In this document: positions 8,501 through 14,098 of the stretch, in pieces | Layout: the number at the start of each line of letters is the position of its first letter | Numbering within the stretch: the first letter of the stretch is position 1 | Assembly: GCA_026989715.1 (NCBI GenBank) | Contig: JALSIU010000194.1 | Location: 1-17,358, forward strand | DNA: 17,358 bases | Reading direction: 5' to 3' | DNA from: Methylomonas sp. | GTDB lineage: Bacteria; Pseudomonadota; Gammaproteobacteria; Methylococcales; Methylomonadaceae | The notes under the pieces: generated by a model | Told to the model about the DNA's origin: nothing | The model's input: the letters and a program-made list of their open reading frames with translations, nothing else | The model's database searches: none | Position numbers and translations under genes: made by a program

Positions 8501-8589
8501 AGTGCGATTTATACCAAGGCTATTTATTCAGCCGACCTTTATCTACCCAAGAAATTGCCCCACTATTACTAGAAAATAATACATTTTAG
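5542..8589 (+). CDS. ammonium transporter (Amt) fused to PAS-GGDEF-EAL domains
   Basis: The 1015-residue protein joins an ammonium channel to a complete cyclic-di-GMP module. The Amt part (about 1-380, 11 membrane segments) keeps the twin pore histidines His162 and His313, the pore Asp154 (DFAGSTVVH), the gate region FQMMFCGTA and WFGWFGFNAGS. A polar linker leads to a PAS domain (about 457-570), a diguanylate cyclase domain with GGDEF at 666-670 and an RxxD inhibitory site (Arg657-Asp660), and a phosphodiesterase domain with EAL at 794-796, DDFGTGYSS from 915 and VAEGVETE near the end. Both enzyme motifs look intact, so either direction of turnover is possible. Amt proteins fused to signalling domains are known as ammonium sensor/transducers. 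No glnK is adjacent. I chose the ATG at 5542 because it gives the usual short Amt N-terminus; a TTG at 5521 would add seven residues. Neither has a clear ribosome binding site. Confidence 0.92.
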   Translation: MQDIIWIIIASAFVLLMQAGFTCLETGMVRSKNSINVAIKNLMDLCLCSAIFWAIGYGIMFGASTQGLFGSSHFFFSGEFAPKTLAFFIFQMMFCGTAITIVSGAVAERMSFSGYMLVSGVTSIFIYPVIGHWAWSGLLQGELTGWLGKMGFIDFAGSTVVHSVGGWVALAAIIIIGPRTGRFDSKRKIQGNNLTFSVLGVILLWFGWFGFNAGSTLAISENIPLIILNTCLAAVFGGLSAISIQFKLNRSVDAPSAINGVLGGLVAITASCHLMLPLATIALGIIAGIIVVIGGKLLEKYQIDDAINVVPVHLLCGIWGTLAFTLLTDAASWHTGLNFMQQLATQLTGIVVIGLYAFGVSYYGFKLINALHPLRVSLKAEQMGLNVSEHNATTETLELFNEMVLHSRQGDFSKPVNVEPFTEAGQIATQYNQVLSRVNNEISQRERAIDSFKVSELRRDAILSTSLDCIISIDKQAIIQEFNPAAEKCFGYSLQRVQGRNFIEYFVPEAHKDEFRAHLNDDFPIDSNLSLNKHNKVILLKKHGVEFNAELTITKVELNQQQVKEFNLHIRDITQKIQLQQKMTRLAYHDSLTNLYNRSFFIQRLQQEMDFASRHETTVTLMFLDLDQFKSINDNLGHKAGDIVLQTVAQRLKQVTREGDIICRWGGDEFIILFPDLAKQSIISQKAEDILNCIQTSLDYQGTELIIRTSIGIAISSCKNMQQEQLVQQADMALYAAKSEGRNTYCFFLPEMEEQANKKFFYEAELRSALEHDQFFMVYQPKVNCTDNSIQSMEALIRWNHPKEGLISPAIFIPILEESTLMEEVTQWVLATVCKQIATWQQQQLCHFYVAVNISGRDFLVNNFVEQVKQIMSEHNIAGHYLEFEITETVLANNTEQCITVMQKIKQLGIRFAIDDFGTGYSSMSYLKKFPIDTLKIDKAFIDFCDSNKEDAAICTAIIALAKSLNLQLVAEGVETEAQLTFLKGLQCDLYQGYLFSRPLSTQEIAPLLLENNTF

Positions 8590-8631
8590 TCACCCAAGAT
8601 TCCCCCCTACCCCGCGCCTCCTTATGACATA

Positions 8632-8659
8632 TAAATATTGAATACATCGTCAATATTTA
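8632..8659. repeat. inverted repeat in the dnaK leader (10-bp arms)
   Basis: TAAATATTGA (8632-8641) and TCAATATTTA (8650-8659) are perfect inverted arms around eight bases. The element lies 43 bases after the stop of the Amt fusion gene and about 155 bases before dnaK. There is no T-run after it, so it is a poor terminator. It could be a regulator site for dnaK or an RNA hairpin ending the upstream message. Confidence 0.45.
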
Positions 8660-8702
8660 CCGTTTCTAACCGCCCCCCCTCTGTAAAATTAAAATCTTAA
8701 AC

Positions 8703-8718
8703 TGTCATTTATATGACA
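8703..8718. repeat. operator-like inverted repeat upstream of dnaK
   Basis: TGTCAT (8703-8708) and ATGACA (8713-8718) are perfect arms four bases apart. The half-site ATGACAT also occurs at 8624-8630 and again at 8713-8719. The arrangement resembles a binding site for a dimeric helix-turn-helix regulator. It differs from CIRCE, the HrcA operator, and no sigma32-type -35/-10 pair was recognised in the 223-base gap. The regulator is unknown. Confidence 0.35.
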
Positions 8719-8815
8719 TACCTCTTATTTGTTTTTTTCTAAACTACCTACCCAAGAGAGCAGCCCAACACATTAAAGGGTTGTTATATGTTATTAATAA
8801 AATGGGAGAACGATG

Positions 8816-10720
8816 ATGAGTAAAGTAATTGGTATAGATTTGGGTACAACCAACTCTTGTGTGGCCATTATGGAAGGTGGAAGTACACAAGTTATTGAAA
8901 ATGCAGAGGGTAGCAGAACAACACCATCTATTATTGCCTATGCGGATAATGAAGTATTAGTTGGACAGTCTGCTAAACGCCAAGCGGTGACTAACCCTAA
9001 AAACACCTTGTTTGCAATAAAACGCCTAATTGGCCGGCGCTTCGAGGAAGAAGCCGTACAAAAAGATATTAAATTAGTGCCTTATAACATTATCAAAGCA
9101 GGTAATGGTGATGCTTGGGTGGAAGCAAATGGTAAACAACTATCGGCACAAGAAGTATCTGCACAAATTTTAAGAAAATTAAAAAAAGATGCAGAAGACT
9201 ATTTAGGAGAAGAAATTAAAGAAGCTGTGATTACTGTGCCGGCTTATTTTAATGATTCACAACGTCAGGCAACAAAAGATGCAGGTCGTATTGCCGGCTT
9301 GGATGTCAAACGTATCATTAATGAACCGACAGCCGCCGCATTAGCATATGGCATTGATAAATCAGGTAAAGATGATCAAAAAATTGCAGTCTATGACTTA
9401 GGCGGCGGTACCTTTGATGTCTCTATTATTGAAATTGCCGATGTTGATGGTGAAAAACAGTTTGAAGTATTGGCAACTAATGGCGATACCTTTTTAGGTG
9501 GCGAAGATTTTGATATGCGCTTAATGGATTTTTTGGTCGAGGAGTTCAAAAAAGAAAGTGGCATTGACCTCAATAATGACCCATTGGCATTACAACGCTT
9601 AAAAGAAGCGGCTGAAAAGGCAAAAATCGAATTGTCATCTACGCAACAAACAGACATTAATTTGCCTTATGTCACAGCGGATAGCACAGGGCCTAAACAC
9701 CTTAATATTAAGGTCACTCGGGCAAAACTAGAGTCTTTAGTGACAGACCTGATTAAAAGCACTTTGCACCCTTGTGAGCAAGCATTAAAAGATGCAGGTT
9801 TATCCAGCAGTGATATTAGCGATGTGATTTTAGTAGGTGGACAAACACGCATGCCTAAAGTTGTCGAAACGGTCAAAGCATTTTTTGGTAAAGAACCACG
9901 GAAAGATGTCAACCCTGATGAAGCCGTTGCAGTAGGTGCAGCCATTCAAGCGGCGGTATTAACAGGTGATGTGGATGATGTATTGTTGTTGGATGTAACC
10001 CCGTTATCCTTAGGGATTGAAACATTAGGTGGTGTCACAACCAAGTTGATTGAGAAAAATACGACCATTCCAACAAAAGCATCGGAAATGTTTTCAACGG
10101 CAGAAGATAACCAATCTGAAGTCACGGTGCATGTTTTACAGGGTGAGCGTGAAATGGCAGCGGATAATAAATCCCTAGGACGCTTTAACCTAACGGATAT
10201 TCCACCTGCTCCACGTGGTACGGCACAAATTGAAGTGACTTTAGATATTGATGCCAATGGTATTTTAAATGTATCGGCTAAAGATAAAGTGACCGGCAAA
10301 TCACAATCTATTGTCATTAAGGCATCGAGTGGTTTATCTGAAGATGAAATCAAACGCATGATAAAAGATGCCGAAGAACATGCAGAAGATGACCGCAAAA
10401 TGCATGAATTGGTTCAAGTACGCAATATGGCCGACCAGTTAATTCATACCACAGAGGTATCGTTAAAAGAATTGGCCGATAAAGTATCTGATACCGATAA
10501 GGCAGCCATCGAATCGGCGATAACAGCCTTACAAAATGCAGTAAAAGGCAATGATAAAGCGGAAATTGAGCGTTGTCATAAAGTGTTGCAAGAAGCCTCT
10601 ACGGCCATGATGAAAAACACGACCGAATCGGCAACACAGCAAACCACATCGGATGCGGAGTCACCAAATAATGACGATGTGTTAGATGCGGAATTTGAAG
10701 AAGTGGATGAGCAAAAATAA
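8816..10720 (+). CDS. dnaK: molecular chaperone DnaK (Hsp70)
   Basis: DnaK is the cytoplasmic ATP-driven Hsp70 that binds exposed hydrophobic segments and works with DnaJ and GrpE. The 634-residue product has the full family layout: nucleotide-binding domain with GIDLGTTNSCVA at the N-terminus, AVYDLGGGTFDVSII, VILVGGQTRMP, the linker LLLDVTPLSLGIE, then the substrate-binding domain and helical lid, ending in DVLDAEFEEVDEQK. Two start codons lie in tandem. GGGAG at 8804-8808 is seven bases from the ATG at 8816 but only four from the one at 8813, and MSKVIGIDLG matches the usual N-terminus, so 8816 is chosen. Neither grpE nor dnaJ is adjacent, unlike the standard heat-shock operon, so this may be a second dnaK copy. 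It is followed by yfdX, hdeD and a DegP-type protease on the same strand, which suggests a dedicated stress role. Confidence 0.97.
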   Translation: MSKVIGIDLGTTNSCVAIMEGGSTQVIENAEGSRTTPSIIAYADNEVLVGQSAKRQAVTNPKNTLFAIKRLIGRRFEEEAVQKDIKLVPYNIIKAGNGDAWVEANGKQLSAQEVSAQILRKLKKDAEDYLGEEIKEAVITVPAYFNDSQRQATKDAGRIAGLDVKRIINEPTAAALAYGIDKSGKDDQKIAVYDLGGGTFDVSIIEIADVDGEKQFEVLATNGDTFLGGEDFDMRLMDFLVEEFKKESGIDLNNDPLALQRLKEAAEKAKIELSSTQQTDINLPYVTADSTGPKHLNIKVTRAKLESLVTDLIKSTLHPCEQALKDAGLSSSDISDVILVGGQTRMPKVVETVKAFFGKEPRKDVNPDEAVAVGAAIQAAVLTGDVDDVLLLDVTPLSLGIETLGGVTTKLIEKNTTIPTKASEMFSTAEDNQSEVTVHVLQGEREMAADNKSLGRFNLTDIPPAPRGTAQIEVTLDIDANGILNVSAKDKVTGKSQSIVIKASSGLSEDEIKRMIKDAEEHAEDDRKMHELVQVRNMADQLIHTTEVSLKELADKVSDTDKAAIESAITALQNAVKGNDKAEIERCHKVLQEASTAMMKNTTESATQQTTSDAESPNNDDVLDAEFEEVDEQK

Positions 10721-10745
10721 ACCACTTAATAAATTGCATATAAAC

Positions 10746-10776
10746 AGCGCGTGGCTGTCGCTAACAGCCACGCGCT
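10746..10776 (+). terminator. strong 13-bp hairpin between dnaK and yfdX
   Basis: AGCGCGTGGCTGT (10746-10758) pairs perfectly with ACAGCCACGCGCT (10764-10776) around CGCTA. It starts 26 bases after the dnaK stop and is the most GC-rich hairpin in the window. The downstream bases (CTATAAACAAA) hold no T-run, so it is not a classical intrinsic terminator. It may terminate partly, or protect the 3' end of the dnaK message and lower expression of yfdX relative to dnaK. Confidence 0.6.
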
Positions 10777-10796
10777 CTATAAACAAAATAACCGGC

Positions 10797-10815
10797 AATA
10801 TTATTAAATAATATT
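10797..10815. repeat. AT-only palindrome touching the yfdX ribosome binding site
   Basis: AATATTATT (10797-10805) and AATAATATT (10807-10815) are perfect arms around one A. The AGGAG of yfdX (10816-10820) begins at the next base. As DNA it could be a regulator site or promoter region. As RNA it would be a weak hairpin bordering, but not covering, the ribosome binding site. Confidence 0.4.
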
Positions 10816-10826
10816 AGGAGAATAAA

Positions 10827-11720
10827 ATGAATACATTCATCAAACATTTATTACTTGTGACATTAATGGCATCCCCTTATGCGCAAGCGACAAATACAAC
10901 CACTGAAAAAGGCAAGAACTTAATGACGCAAGAGCAATCTATTAAGTCAAATGCCGCAGTTAAAGCACTGGAAAAAGAAAAAAAGGCCTTACTTGAAACC
11001 GTCAACCAAGGCGTATTAGATGGCTACAACAAAGTCGTACATGCCACACAACTGTTAGCAGAGCAAGGCAAAGAAAAAGAGGCCATTAAAGCATTACAAG
11101 CCGCAACCGGAAAATTCGATGTTGCTTTAGCCGCTAATCCAAAACTTAAACTTGTGCCGATTGATGGTGATGTCTCCATCTCTGCCTTGATAACAACCCC
11201 GCATTTAATCAAAATGGAGACCAAACTTGTTATTGATTTATTAAAAGAGCATAAAGTGCAAGCCGCGCGGTCTTTACTAGCACCGATGAAAGATGAAATG
11301 GTCATTAGTAGAGCGTATCTTCCGATGGGAACCTATCCGGATGCCATTAAATTGGCCACTAAATATTTAATCAATGGTAAAAAAGACAATGCATTAACCA
11401 CACTAGCCACCACGCTATCGACGATAGTCGTGGAAACAGAGGTTGTGCCATTAGCACTGGTGCGTACTGAAAGTTTACTTAAAACAGCGGCCGAACTCGA
11501 TAAAACCAAGCAAAAAGAACAAGCGCGCGAACTATTAAATGCCGCACAAGAGCAACTGGAAGTCGCCACATTATTAGGCTATGCAGAAAAAGACTCTAAA
11601 GCGTATGACAGTTTAAAAGCCGATATTAAAGCCCTTAAAAAAGAAATTGATGGTAAAAACGCCGTAGAAAAAATATATGCTAAAGTAAAAGCATCTGTTA
11701 AACGCCTTATTGGCAGATAA
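10827..11720 (+). CDS. yfdX: YfdX family periplasmic stress protein
   Basis: The 297-residue protein begins with a Sec signal peptide (positively charged start, LLLVTLMASPY, likely cleavage after AQA at residue 21), so it should act in the periplasm. The mature part is alpha-helical and matches what I know of the YfdX family: repeated Ala/Lys/Leu-rich helices, the segment ATGKFDVALAANPKLKLVPID, then LPMGTYPDAIKLA and VVETEVVPLALVRTESLL. In E. coli YfdX is controlled by EvgA and associated with acid and antibiotic tolerance; a chaperone-like activity has been reported. Two YfdX proteins are also encoded in the transmissible heat-resistance locus. The start is well supported by AGGAG six bases before the ATG. 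Its last 15 codons are Lys/Arg-rich. It lies between dnaK and hdeD, with hairpins on both sides. The family match is from pattern memory, not a search. Confidence 0.85.
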   Translation: MNTFIKHLLLVTLMASPYAQATNTTTEKGKNLMTQEQSIKSNAAVKALEKEKKALLETVNQGVLDGYNKVVHATQLLAEQGKEKEAIKALQAATGKFDVALAANPKLKLVPIDGDVSISALITTPHLIKMETKLVIDLLKEHKVQAARSLLAPMKDEMVISRAYLPMGTYPDAIKLATKYLINGKKDNALTTLATTLSTIVVETEVVPLALVRTESLLKTAAELDKTKQKEQARELLNAAQEQLEVATLLGYAEKDSKAYDSLKADIKALKKEIDGKNAVEKIYAKVKASVKRLIGR

Positions 11721-11738
11721 CACTATCAACGCATTGGC

Positions 11739-11767
11739 ACCAGAGAGAATATCAAGTTCTCTCTGGT
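11739..11767 (+). repeat. intercistronic hairpin between yfdX and hdeD
   Basis: ACCAGAGAGAA (11739-11749) pairs perfectly with TTCTCTCTGGT (11757-11767) around TATCAAG. An outer helix, GCATT (11731-11735) with AATGC (11773-11777), could extend it across an internal loop. No T-run follows. It starts 18 bases after the yfdX stop and ends about 25 bases before the hdeD ribosome binding site, so it probably affects message processing, stability or partial termination within an operon. Confidence 0.6.
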
Positions 11768-11805
11768 CAGTGAATGCGAAATCCTATATTGAAAGGACAA
11801 TGATC

Positions 11806-12414
11806 ATGAGCAACCATAAAATGCAAGACCCCATTACAAATGCCGGCATTCTTTTACAAGAACTGCCGATAAAATGGAAAGAAATGATTTTCTTAGGAAT
11901 TTTTTTAATCGTATTGGGTACTGTTGGTGTCGTTGCCAGTAGCTTACTGACCCTTACCAGTATATTTATATTTGGAGGCTTGGTTTTTGCCGGCGGAGTC
12001 ATACAAATGATTCATGCAATACAAACCAAAGAAAAAGACTGGAGCGGAAAATTTCAGCATATTTTTATTGCCTTATTATATCTTATTGCCGGCATGATTA
12101 TATTTTTCGACCCTCTAGCAACCTCCATCGTTTTGACCATTTTATTGGCCTCTTTATTTGCTGTGATTGGAGTCGCTAAAATTAGCTATGCCTTGCAATG
12201 CAAAAAGCAGGATTGGAAATGGTTATTTCCTGCGTCTTCAGGCTTACTCAACTTAATATTAACCACTATTGTTATTGCCACATTGCCCGAATCCGCTTTT
12301 TGGTTAATTGGTCTGCTTATTGCCATTGAAATGTTGATGAGCGGCTGGTTTTTATTATTACTCGGCCTAAGAGTTAAAAAAATGAAACAAAATGAGGTCT
12401 CTATTGAGCTTTAA
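11806..12414 (+). CDS. hdeD: HdeD family acid-resistance membrane protein
   Basis: The 202-residue protein has six hydrophobic segments (about residues 25-46, 50-72, 84-102, 107-130, 140-160 and 166-190) after a short polar N-terminus. The order and spacing resemble HdeD of E. coli (about 190 residues), an inner-membrane protein of the acid fitness island needed for acid resistance at high cell density. Its biochemical activity is not established. Three in-frame ATGs exist (11710, 11800, 11806). AGGA at 11794-11797 is eight bases before 11806, and only two before 11800, so MSNHKMQD is the likely start; the 11710 start would overlap the end of yfdX and read through the hairpin. The pairing with yfdX upstream and a DegP-type protease downstream mirrors the order of these families in the heat-resistance locus LHR/tLST. 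Confidence 0.85.
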   Translation: MSNHKMQDPITNAGILLQELPIKWKEMIFLGIFLIVLGTVGVVASSLLTLTSIFIFGGLVFAGGVIQMIHAIQTKEKDWSGKFQHIFIALLYLIAGMIIFFDPLATSIVLTILLASLFAVIGVAKISYALQCKKQDWKWLFPASSGLLNLILTTIVIATLPESAFWLIGLLIAIEMLMSGWFLLLLGLRVKKMKQNEVSIEL

Positions 12415-12458
12415 ATATCATAAAAACACACCATTTTACTGATACACGGTTTGATAAA

Positions 12459-12510
12459 GCCGTTATAAAACCCACAAATTGTAGTCTATCGCATTGAGTT
12501 TTATAACGGC
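12459..12510. repeat. 13-bp inverted repeat upstream of the DegP-type gene, with a competing hairpin
   Basis: GCCGTTATAAAAC (12459-12471) and GTTTTATAACGGC (12498-12510) are perfect arms around 26 bases. The left arm can instead pair with bases just upstream: ACGGTTT (12446-12452) with AAGCCGT (12457-12463), including one G-U pair, around a GATA loop. The two pairings exclude each other if the region is transcribed. The right arm also contains a -10-like TATAAC. The element could be an operator or an RNA switch; its function is unknown. Confidence 0.5.
12479..12507 (+). promoter_or_regulatory. candidate promoter of the DegP-type gene inside the inverted repeat
   Basis: TATAAC at 12502-12507 matches five of six -10 bases. 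The -35 candidate TTGTAG at 12479-12484, 17 bases upstream, matches only the first three positions. The -10 lies within the right arm of the 13-bp inverted repeat, so a protein bound to that repeat would block it. Initiation would leave a leader of about 50 bases before the ATG at 12564. No sigmaE-like elements were recognised. Confidence 0.28.
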
Positions 12511-12563
12511 GACCTAAGCCCCATTGTGCAAATTTCTTAAAGACATAAATATTGGAGAATAAA

Positions 12564-14033
12564 ATGAAACATAAATATGCCCCGCTTTTATTGTTGCTTT
12601 GGCTCTGTGCAATGCCTACCCATGCGCAACAAGACGGTGTTGAAAATTTACGTAATACAGGTAAAGCATTTGCTTCTGTAGCCAAAAAAGTCTCCCCTTC
12701 TGTTGTTTTTATTCAAGTAGAGAGTTCACGACCACAAGCTGCTATGCAACAATTTTCACTTCCTTTTGGACAAGGCAGCCCCTTTAATGAGGATATGTTA
12801 AGACGTTTTTTTGGCGACCAATTCCAAGGGATACCACAAAGGCCAGGACAAGCACCGGCCTTGCCCCAACAAAAGGTAGTAGGACAAGGCTCCGGGTTTG
12901 TTTTTAAAGTCGATGATGGTATTTTTTCTGATAAAACCTATATCATGACCAACAACCATGTTGTCAACCATGCGGATAAAATTACGGTCAAATTTCAAAA
13001 CGGTAAAGAATTTACGGCAAAAGTAAAAGGTACCGACCCTAAATCCGATGTTGCTATTTTAGAAATCAACAGCAGCGCGACACCTGCCTTAACATTAGGA
13101 AACTCTTCCACTCTGGAAGTCGGTGAATGGGTGATTGCTATCGGTAATCCTTTCGGACTAAACAACACATTAACCGTTGGCGTAGTCAGTGCCAAAGGTC
13201 GCAGTAGTGTCGGCATTAATGATTATGAAAATTTTATTCAAACAGATGCGGCTATCAATCCTGGTAACTCAGGTGGGCCTTTAGTCAATTTAGATGGCAA
13301 AGTGATTGGTATGAATACCGCTATTTTTAGTCGCAGCGGTGGCTCAATGGGCATCGGTTTTGCCATTCCAATCAATTTGGCAAAAAATATTGCACAGCAA
13401 TTAATTAAAACAGGCGAGGTCGTACGCGGTCGCATCGGTGTAGTTATTCAACCCTTAACGCCTGAACTAGCTGAGTCATTTAATGTTGCAACAGGGCAAG
13501 GCATATTGGTTGCACAAGTCTCTGACGGCTCACCGGCTCAACAAGCAGGTATAAAGCAAGGGGATATTATTATTTCTTACCAAGGTAAAAAAGTGGATAA
13601 TATTGGCCGCTTTAGAAATAGCGTCTCTTTAACCACGCCCGGCACAAAAGAAGAAATTATTGTTTTACGAGACGGCCAGCGCAAAAAACTAAACATTATC
13701 ATCGGCAAACAAGATAATGATTTACACGTTGCCGATAACTCAGCACAAAGTGCCGATGATATTGGTTTAACAGTAGAAGGCCTAACACCGCAACGCGCTA
13801 AACAATATAATATAAAGGCTAATCAAGCGATTATCATTACGGCAGTTAAACCCAATTCGATTGCTGCAATGGCCGGCATTAAGCCAGGAATGCTTATTTT
13901 ACAGGCCAACCGGCAAATCATGCGCAATGTCAGTGATTTTAAAAGGGCTGTTAAAGCCAGTCGCCGCGATAAAAAGATGGTATTACTGATTAAAGAAAAT
14001 GATATGCAGCGCTTTGTTGTACTTAAGTGGTAA
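12564..14033 (+). CDS. periplasmic serine endoprotease, DegP/DegQ (HtrA) family
   Basis: HtrA proteases degrade or refold damaged envelope proteins in the periplasm as PDZ-regulated oligomers. The 489-residue protein has a Sec signal peptide (LLLLLWLCAMPTHA, likely cut after Ala21), a trypsin-like domain with His132 (TNNHVV), Asp162 (SDVAIL) and Ser236 (GNSGGPL), and two PDZ domains (about 275-370 and 390-489). The Q-rich and F-rich stretch at 55-108 corresponds to the flexible LA loop region. Two PDZ domains mark DegP, DegQ or MucD; the sequence alone does not let me choose, so no symbol is given. GGAG at 12554-12557, six bases before the ATG, fixes the start; a TTG at 12552 overlaps that site and is rejected. 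It ends the dnaK-yfdX-hdeD array and faces a carbonic anhydrase gene across a terminator. The last 15 bases of its initiation region are identical to those of yfdX. Confidence 0.95.
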   Translation: MKHKYAPLLLLLWLCAMPTHAQQDGVENLRNTGKAFASVAKKVSPSVVFIQVESSRPQAAMQQFSLPFGQGSPFNEDMLRRFFGDQFQGIPQRPGQAPALPQQKVVGQGSGFVFKVDDGIFSDKTYIMTNNHVVNHADKITVKFQNGKEFTAKVKGTDPKSDVAILEINSSATPALTLGNSSTLEVGEWVIAIGNPFGLNNTLTVGVVSAKGRSSVGINDYENFIQTDAAINPGNSGGPLVNLDGKVIGMNTAIFSRSGGSMGIGFAIPINLAKNIAQQLIKTGEVVRGRIGVVIQPLTPELAESFNVATGQGILVAQVSDGSPAQQAGIKQGDIIISYQGKKVDNIGRFRNSVSLTTPGTKEEIIVLRDGQRKKLNIIIGKQDNDLHVADNSAQSADDIGLTVEGLTPQRAKQYNIKANQAIIITAVKPNSIAAMAGIKPGMLILQANRQIMRNVSDFKRAVKASRRDKKMVLLIKENDMQRFVVLKW

Positions 14034-14055
14034 ATACCAATAAAATCATATCAAC

Positions 14056-14085
14056 AAAAGGGGCTTTTATTGTAAAGCCCCTTTT
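14056..14085. terminator. bidirectional intrinsic terminator
   Basis: AAAAGGGGCTTT (14056-14067) pairs perfectly with AAAGCCCCTTTT (14074-14085) around TATTGT. It has a GC core flanked by A- and T-runs, so a T-run follows the stem on either strand. It lies 23 bases after the protease stop and 14 bases beyond the carbonic anhydrase stop, and separates the two convergent genes. Confidence 0.85.
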
Positions 14086-14098
14086 AACATCTAGCGTA

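Noticed and set aside
9391..10398. Three long antisense open frames under dnaK (9391-9657, 9667-9945, 9946-10398)
   Set aside because: They mirror the strong codon bias of dnaK, show no recognisable domains and have no ribosome binding sites; the sense gene is certain.
10700..10720. EEVD near the DnaK C-terminus, resembling the eukaryotic Hsp70 tail
   Set aside because: It is not terminal (QK follows) and matches the normal bacterial DAEFEEV ending.
11710..11805. Longer HdeD starting at 11710
   Set aside because: It would overlap yfdX, translate a hairpin region and lacks a binding site, whereas 11806 has AGGA at good spacing.
12459..12510. The inverted repeat as an integron attC site
   Set aside because: The expected core-site sequences at both ends are absent and no integrase or cassette layout is visible.
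12595..12615. Lipoprotein signal (Cys15 in LWLC) in the DegP-type protease
   Set aside because: The bases before Cys do not fit a lipobox, which needs a small residue at -1; a standard cleavage after THA is more likely.
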